Both the position numbers and the translations under genes were made by a program. Below are positions 60,885 to 64,000 of a DNA stretch of 64,000 nt, piece by piece; the stretch's first letter is position 1, and the number at the start of each line of letters is the position of its first letter. The stretch spans positions 62,001 to 126,000 of the forward strand of contig JAFGJM010000004.1 in assembly GCA_016929095.1 (NCBI GenBank), written 5' to 3'. The DNA is from Anaerolineales bacterium. GTDB lineage: Bacteria; Chloroflexota; Anaerolineae; Anaerolineales; UBA4823. The notes beneath the pieces are model-generated. The model was not told the DNA's origin, ran no database searches, and saw nothing but the letters and a program-made list of their open reading frames with translations.

Positions 60885-61904
60885 ATGTCAAATTTCTTTA
60901 ATTTTATTTTACGCAGATTTCTTCTTACGATAATCGCAGTTTTTGGTGTTATCATTTTGGTTTTTCTTTTAACCCGATTGCTTCCCAATAACCCAGCTGC
61001 ATTGCGAGCTGGACCTTTGGCAGATGCTGAATTAATTAAGCAATACGAAAGAGAAATGGGGTTAGATAAACCCTTGATTGTCCAATTTGGTACATATACA
61101 GGTCAATTAATGCGTGGTGATCTTGGCGATAGCTGGCGCACCAGCCAACCAGTTCGGGAAGAATTGGGTATTCGCATTCCTGCAACATTGGAGCTGGCTT
61201 TATCTGCGTTTATTATCGCATTATTTTTTGGGGTACCCCTCGGAATTATTGCAGCTTTCTATTCTGACTCATGGATTGATCAAATAGTGCGAGTCTTTGC
61301 TACATTAGGTGCTTCGCTTGCTCTTTTTTGGTTGGCGTTAGTAGGTGTATACATTTTCTATTATTTATTGCATTGGGCTGCAGCGCCGGTTGGTCGATTA
61401 ACAATCGGGATTAATGAACCTCCTGAAATTACTGGCCTTTTTCTTATTGATAGTCTCTTAGCGGGAGATATTGAAACATTTAAAGACGCATTTAATCATC
61501 TATGGTTGCCGGCTTGCACATTGGCTTTTATTGTCAGTGCGCCGATTATTAAGATTTCTCGTTCATCTATGAAGGATGTATTGAATGCAGATTATATTCG
61601 AACTGCCAAAGCCATTGGTGTTCCACCTACGAAATTGTTATTTAAAGACGGCTTACTAAATGCTTTTATTCCGATTTTAACTATGTTGGGTATTGTCTTT
61701 GGGTATTTGATGGGTGGCAACCTGATCGTTGAACAGGTTTTCGCCTGGCCAGGGATTGGTCAATATGCATGGAAAGCATTGAGTACCAACGATTTTAATG
61801 CTGTTCAAAGTTTTGTATTACTAATTGCTGTGGTTTATGTGTCTTTGAATTTCATCATTGATTTGATCTATGCTTTGATCAATCCACAAATTCGATTGGA
61901 ATAA
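60885..61904 (+). CDS. DppB/OppB-type ABC permease 2
   Basis: 339 residues. Starts 'FILRRFLLTIIAVFGVIILV' and includes 'RIPATLELALSAFIIALFFG', the ATPase-contact loop 'DVLNADYIRTAKAIGVPPTK' and 'EQVFAWPGIGQYAWKAL'. It carries a periplasmic insert around residues 165-210 ('VGRLTIGINEPPEITG') that is longer than in permease 1. No clear ribosome site. The DppC 2 gene follows after 9 bases. Confidence 0.92.
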   Translation: MSNFFNFILRRFLLTIIAVFGVIILVFLLTRLLPNNPAALRAGPLADAELIKQYEREMGLDKPLIVQFGTYTGQLMRGDLGDSWRTSQPVREELGIRIPATLELALSAFIIALFFGVPLGIIAAFYSDSWIDQIVRVFATLGASLALFWLALVGVYIFYYLLHWAAAPVGRLTIGINEPPEITGLFLIDSLLAGDIETFKDAFNHLWLPACTLAFIVSAPIIKISRSSMKDVLNADYIRTAKAIGVPPTKLLFKDGLLNAFIPILTMLGIVFGYLMGGNLIVEQVFAWPGIGQYAWKALSTNDFNAVQSFVLLIAVVYVSLNFIIDLIYALINPQIRLE

Positions 61905-61913
61905 AATTATAGA

Positions 61914-62810
61914 ATGAGCTCAACACAAAATAGTATTCAAAATATTGAAATTAAACCGAGTGTAATTAGCAGATCGGAGTTCTTGGGAAAGATTCGATTT
62001 TTTACTCGTTTCCCGTTATTTATTTTCGGAATATTAGTAATACTATTTTATTTACTGGTAGTGATTTTTGGCCCATCATTAACCGTTTACGATCCAACTA
62101 TTCCTAATCCACAATATACATTAGGTCAGCCAAATAGCGATTATCCATTTGGAACGGATAAATTTGGGCGAGATATTCTTACCAGAGTAGTGTACGCGAC
62201 CAGACTTGATTTAATGATTGCCTTATTAGTAGCTTCATTATCATTCAGCATTGGTTCTTTAATGGGGTGTATTGTTGGGTATTATGGCGGTTGGCTTGAT
62301 AAAGTGATCATGCGGGTTGTTGATGTGATGTTTGCATTTCCCGCGTTTATTCTTGCGATGGCAATAACATCAGCTTTGGGGGATACAGTACAAAATGTAA
62401 TTATTGCGATCGCGACCGCCTACACACCATACTTCATCCGTCTAACACGAGGAGAGATGCTCACGTTACGAACCCGTCAATACGCTGATGCAGCCATTAG
62501 TGTAGGTAATCCAAGTTGGAGGGTAGCGTTAATTCATCTTTTACCCAATGCATTGACTCCGTCGTTAGTACAAATGACATTGGTATCAGGATGGGCAATT
62601 CTGGATGCTGCCGGATTAGCTTTTCTGGGTTTGGGGATAACGCCTCCCACGGCTGAATGGGGGGTTATGGTCTCAGAGGGCGCCCAACGGATTATTACTG
62701 GTGAGTGGTGGGTTTGGTTATACCCTGGTGCGGCAATTGTGTTGGCTGCTTTTGCGTTTAATCTTGTTGGTGATGGATTGCGGGATATTATGACCAGGGA
62801 GGAACAATAA
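61914..62810 (+). CDS. DppC/OppC-type ABC permease 2
   Basis: 298 residues: 'YPFGTDKFGRDILTRVVYAT', the loop 'RQYADAAISVGNPSWRVALI' and 'LDAAGLAFLGLGITPPTAEW' are typical of DppC. The stop overlaps the start of the next ATPase gene (TAATG), so the two are translationally coupled. Partner of DppB 2. Confidence 0.92.
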   Translation: MSSTQNSIQNIEIKPSVISRSEFLGKIRFFTRFPLFIFGILVILFYLLVVIFGPSLTVYDPTIPNPQYTLGQPNSDYPFGTDKFGRDILTRVVYATRLDLMIALLVASLSFSIGSLMGCIVGYYGGWLDKVIMRVVDVMFAFPAFILAMAITSALGDTVQNVIIAIATAYTPYFIRLTRGEMLTLRTRQYADAAISVGNPSWRVALIHLLPNALTPSLVQMTLVSGWAILDAAGLAFLGLGITPPTAEWGVMVSEGAQRIITGEWWVWLYPGAAIVLAAFAFNLVGDGLRDIMTREEQ

Positions 62811-63787
62811 TGTCAGCCCCGATTATTCGCGTTGAGGAATTAACGGTTTCGTTAAACACTGATGATCATCAGCGCAATATCATCGATAGTATATCGTTTG
62901 ATATGTTCCCCAAGGAAATCATGGGGTTGGTAGGTGAGAGCGGATCTGGAAAGACGATGACTGCGCTTTCGATTATGCAATTGCTTCCAAAGACAATAAA
63001 AATATGCGGGGGGAGTATTTGGTATGAGGATAAAGATTTATTGAAAATGACCTCGCGAGAAATTAGAACAATACGTGGGAATAAAATAGCGATGATTTTT
63101 CAAAATCCGCGTATGGCGCTCAATCCACTCATGCGTGTTGGTGATCAGATTGCAAGAGCGGTTTGCTTACATTGTGAAGTTTCTTCCGAAAAAAGTAAGT
63201 CAATGGCAGTCGAACTGATGTCGCAGGTGGGGATTCCAGATGCAGAATCTCGGGCTCGCTCCTATCCACACCAATTGAGTGGAGGAATGGCGCAGCGGGT
63301 ACTGATAGCCATGATGCTTGCTTGTAAACCAAAATTATTAATTGCAGATGAGCCAACAACTGGTTTGGATGTAACAATACAAGCCCAAATATTTAAACTT
63401 ATCAAAGAAATTCAATCTGAGATAGGAGTTGCGGTTTTGCTAATTACGCATGATTTTGGAGTGGTTAGCGAGGTTTGTGACAGAGTTGGAGTTATGTATG
63501 CAGGACAAATTATGGAAATTTCCAGTGTTATTGATGTTTTTACCAATCCAAAACATCCATATACACAACGTCTATTAAAAAGTATTTTAAGAGTTGATCG
63601 GAAAAGTGATTTGGATACAAATAAGGCTCTGTCTCCAATTTCAGCAGTTTTCGATTCACCAGGGTGTAGATTTGCCAGTCAGTGCGATTGTGTTCGTCCG
63701 GAATGCTTATGGGAACGTCCAAAAATTTATACCGATTCACCTGGTCATTCTGTATATTGTTTTAATTATTCCAGGGATAATAAATAG
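62810..63787 (+). CDS. DppD/OppD-type ABC ATPase 2
   Basis: 325 residues with Walker A 'GESGSGKTMTALSIMQL', signature 'LSGGMAQRVLIAMMLA', Walker B '[14 protein letters not shown]' and a C-terminal Cys segment 'CRFASQCDCVRPEC'. GGGAGG lies 6-9 nt before the ATG, inside the dppC 2 end. It powers importer 2 with the partial ATPase that follows. Confidence 0.93.
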   Translation: MSAPIIRVEELTVSLNTDDHQRNIIDSISFDMFPKEIMGLVGESGSGKTMTALSIMQLLPKTIKICGGSIWYEDKDLLKMTSREIRTIRGNKIAMIFQNPRMALNPLMRVGDQIARAVCLHCEVSSEKSKSMAVELMSQVGIPDAESRARSYPHQLSGGMAQRVLIAMMLACKPKLLIADEPTTGLDVTIQAQIFKLIKEIQSEIGVAVLLITHDFGVVSEVCDRVGVMYAGQIMEISSVIDVFTNPKHPYTQRLLKSILRVDRKSDLDTNKALSPISAVFDSPGCRFASQCDCVRPECLWERPKIYTDSPGHSVYCFNYSRDNK

Positions 63788-63854
63788 CAAAGTGTTTTCA
63801 GTGTAAATATCCCATCTATAAAAAATATTTCAGAAAAGGATTAAACCTACCTCA

Positions 63855-64000
63855 ATGGAACCGTTATTACGAGTGAAAGATTTGCATAAACATTATAAGG
63901 ATGGGCGTTACACAGTACATGCTGTCAATGGTGTTAATTTCGATATATTCCCGGGTGAAGCAGTAGGATTAGTTGGAGAGAGTGGATGTGGAAAAAGCAC
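63855..64000 (+). CDS. DppF/OppF-type ABC ATPase 2, N-terminal part only
   Basis: The first 48 codons are visible before the right edge. The frame begins 'MEPLLRVKDLHKHYKDG' and reaches Walker A 'GESGCGKST' at the very end. The position after dppD 2 and the sequence both fit the second ATPase of a dipeptide/oligopeptide-type importer. An AAAGGA sequence lies about 15 bases upstream of the ATG, a bit far. Confidence 0.88.
   Translation, partial: MEPLLRVKDLHKHYKDGRYTVHAVNGVNFDIFPGEAVGLVGESGCGKS

Noticed and set aside
1..64000. CRISPR arrays, transposases or phage genes
   Set aside because: No regularly spaced repeats and no transposase, integrase or phage structural motifs were found in any frame that I read.

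Overview
The window looks like a chromosomal segment of an anaerobic, saccharolytic member of the Chloroflexota, probably class Anaerolineae. The evidence is indirect: solute-binding lipoproteins with long Glu/Pro/Thr-rich linkers after the lipobox, many sugar and peptide-type ABC importers each with its own LacI, DeoR or GntR regulator, corrinoid methyltransferases, and moderate to low GC. No rRNA, intact tRNA, transposase or CRISPR array is visible, so the assignment is an inference.

Region 1 (1-6.5 kb, minus strand): a lacI gene, a binding-protein-dependent sugar importer and a GH3 glycosidase cut by the left edge. A good sigma70-type promoter and two LacI-type operators 157 bp apart precede lacI.

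Region 2 (6.5-19.35 kb, minus strand): a 12-gene run read as GntR/FCD regulator, Liv-type amino-acid importer (binding protein, G, F, H, M), two MttB-family methyltransferases, SMP-30/gluconolactonase, hydroxyproline-epimerase-like proline racemase, corrinoid protein and a third MttB-family protein. I read it as uptake and corrinoid-dependent demethylation of an N-methylated amino acid, with hydroxyproline betaine as the leading guess.

Region 3 (19.6-30.6 kb, plus strand): two near-duplicate NarL-type response regulators flank a soluble GAF histidine kinase. Both subunits of a pyrogallol-phloroglucinol transhydroxylase-like molybdoenzyme follow, then a zinc-ribbon protein, a zinc alcohol dehydrogenase, a 72-residue protein, a VOC-fold protein, an SDR and a broken copy of the VOC gene. 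Similar candidate structured RNAs lie upstream of the first response regulator and of the molybdoenzyme.

Region 4 (30.6-41.3 kb, minus strand, AT-rich): an amino-sugar locus with a DeoR regulator, a GatZ/KbaZ protein, a sugar ABC importer, a protein of unknown function, an AgaS-type SIS isomerase/deaminase, a ROK kinase, NagA and a second SIS protein. It fits N-acetylgalactosamine or N-acetylglucosamine use. Two near-consensus promoters share an ATGATT-type repeat that is a candidate DeoR site.

Region 5 (41.7-56.0 kb, plus strand): a LacI regulator with a perfect 26-bp palindromic operator, a fucose-isomerase-family protein, an FGGY kinase, an Opp/Dpp-type importer, a GH116 glycosidase and a PHP hydrolase. 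A second palindrome of the same type precedes the importer, which suggests one glycoside-use regulon. A convergent ADP-ribosylglycohydrolase-fold protein follows (56.2-58.3 kb). Region 6 (58.3-64 kb) holds a tRNA 3'-end fragment in a gene-free stretch, then a second Opp/Dpp-type importer that runs off the right edge.

A recurring design is a strong stem-loop between the binding-protein gene and the permease genes in all four importer operons of the sugar and Opp types.
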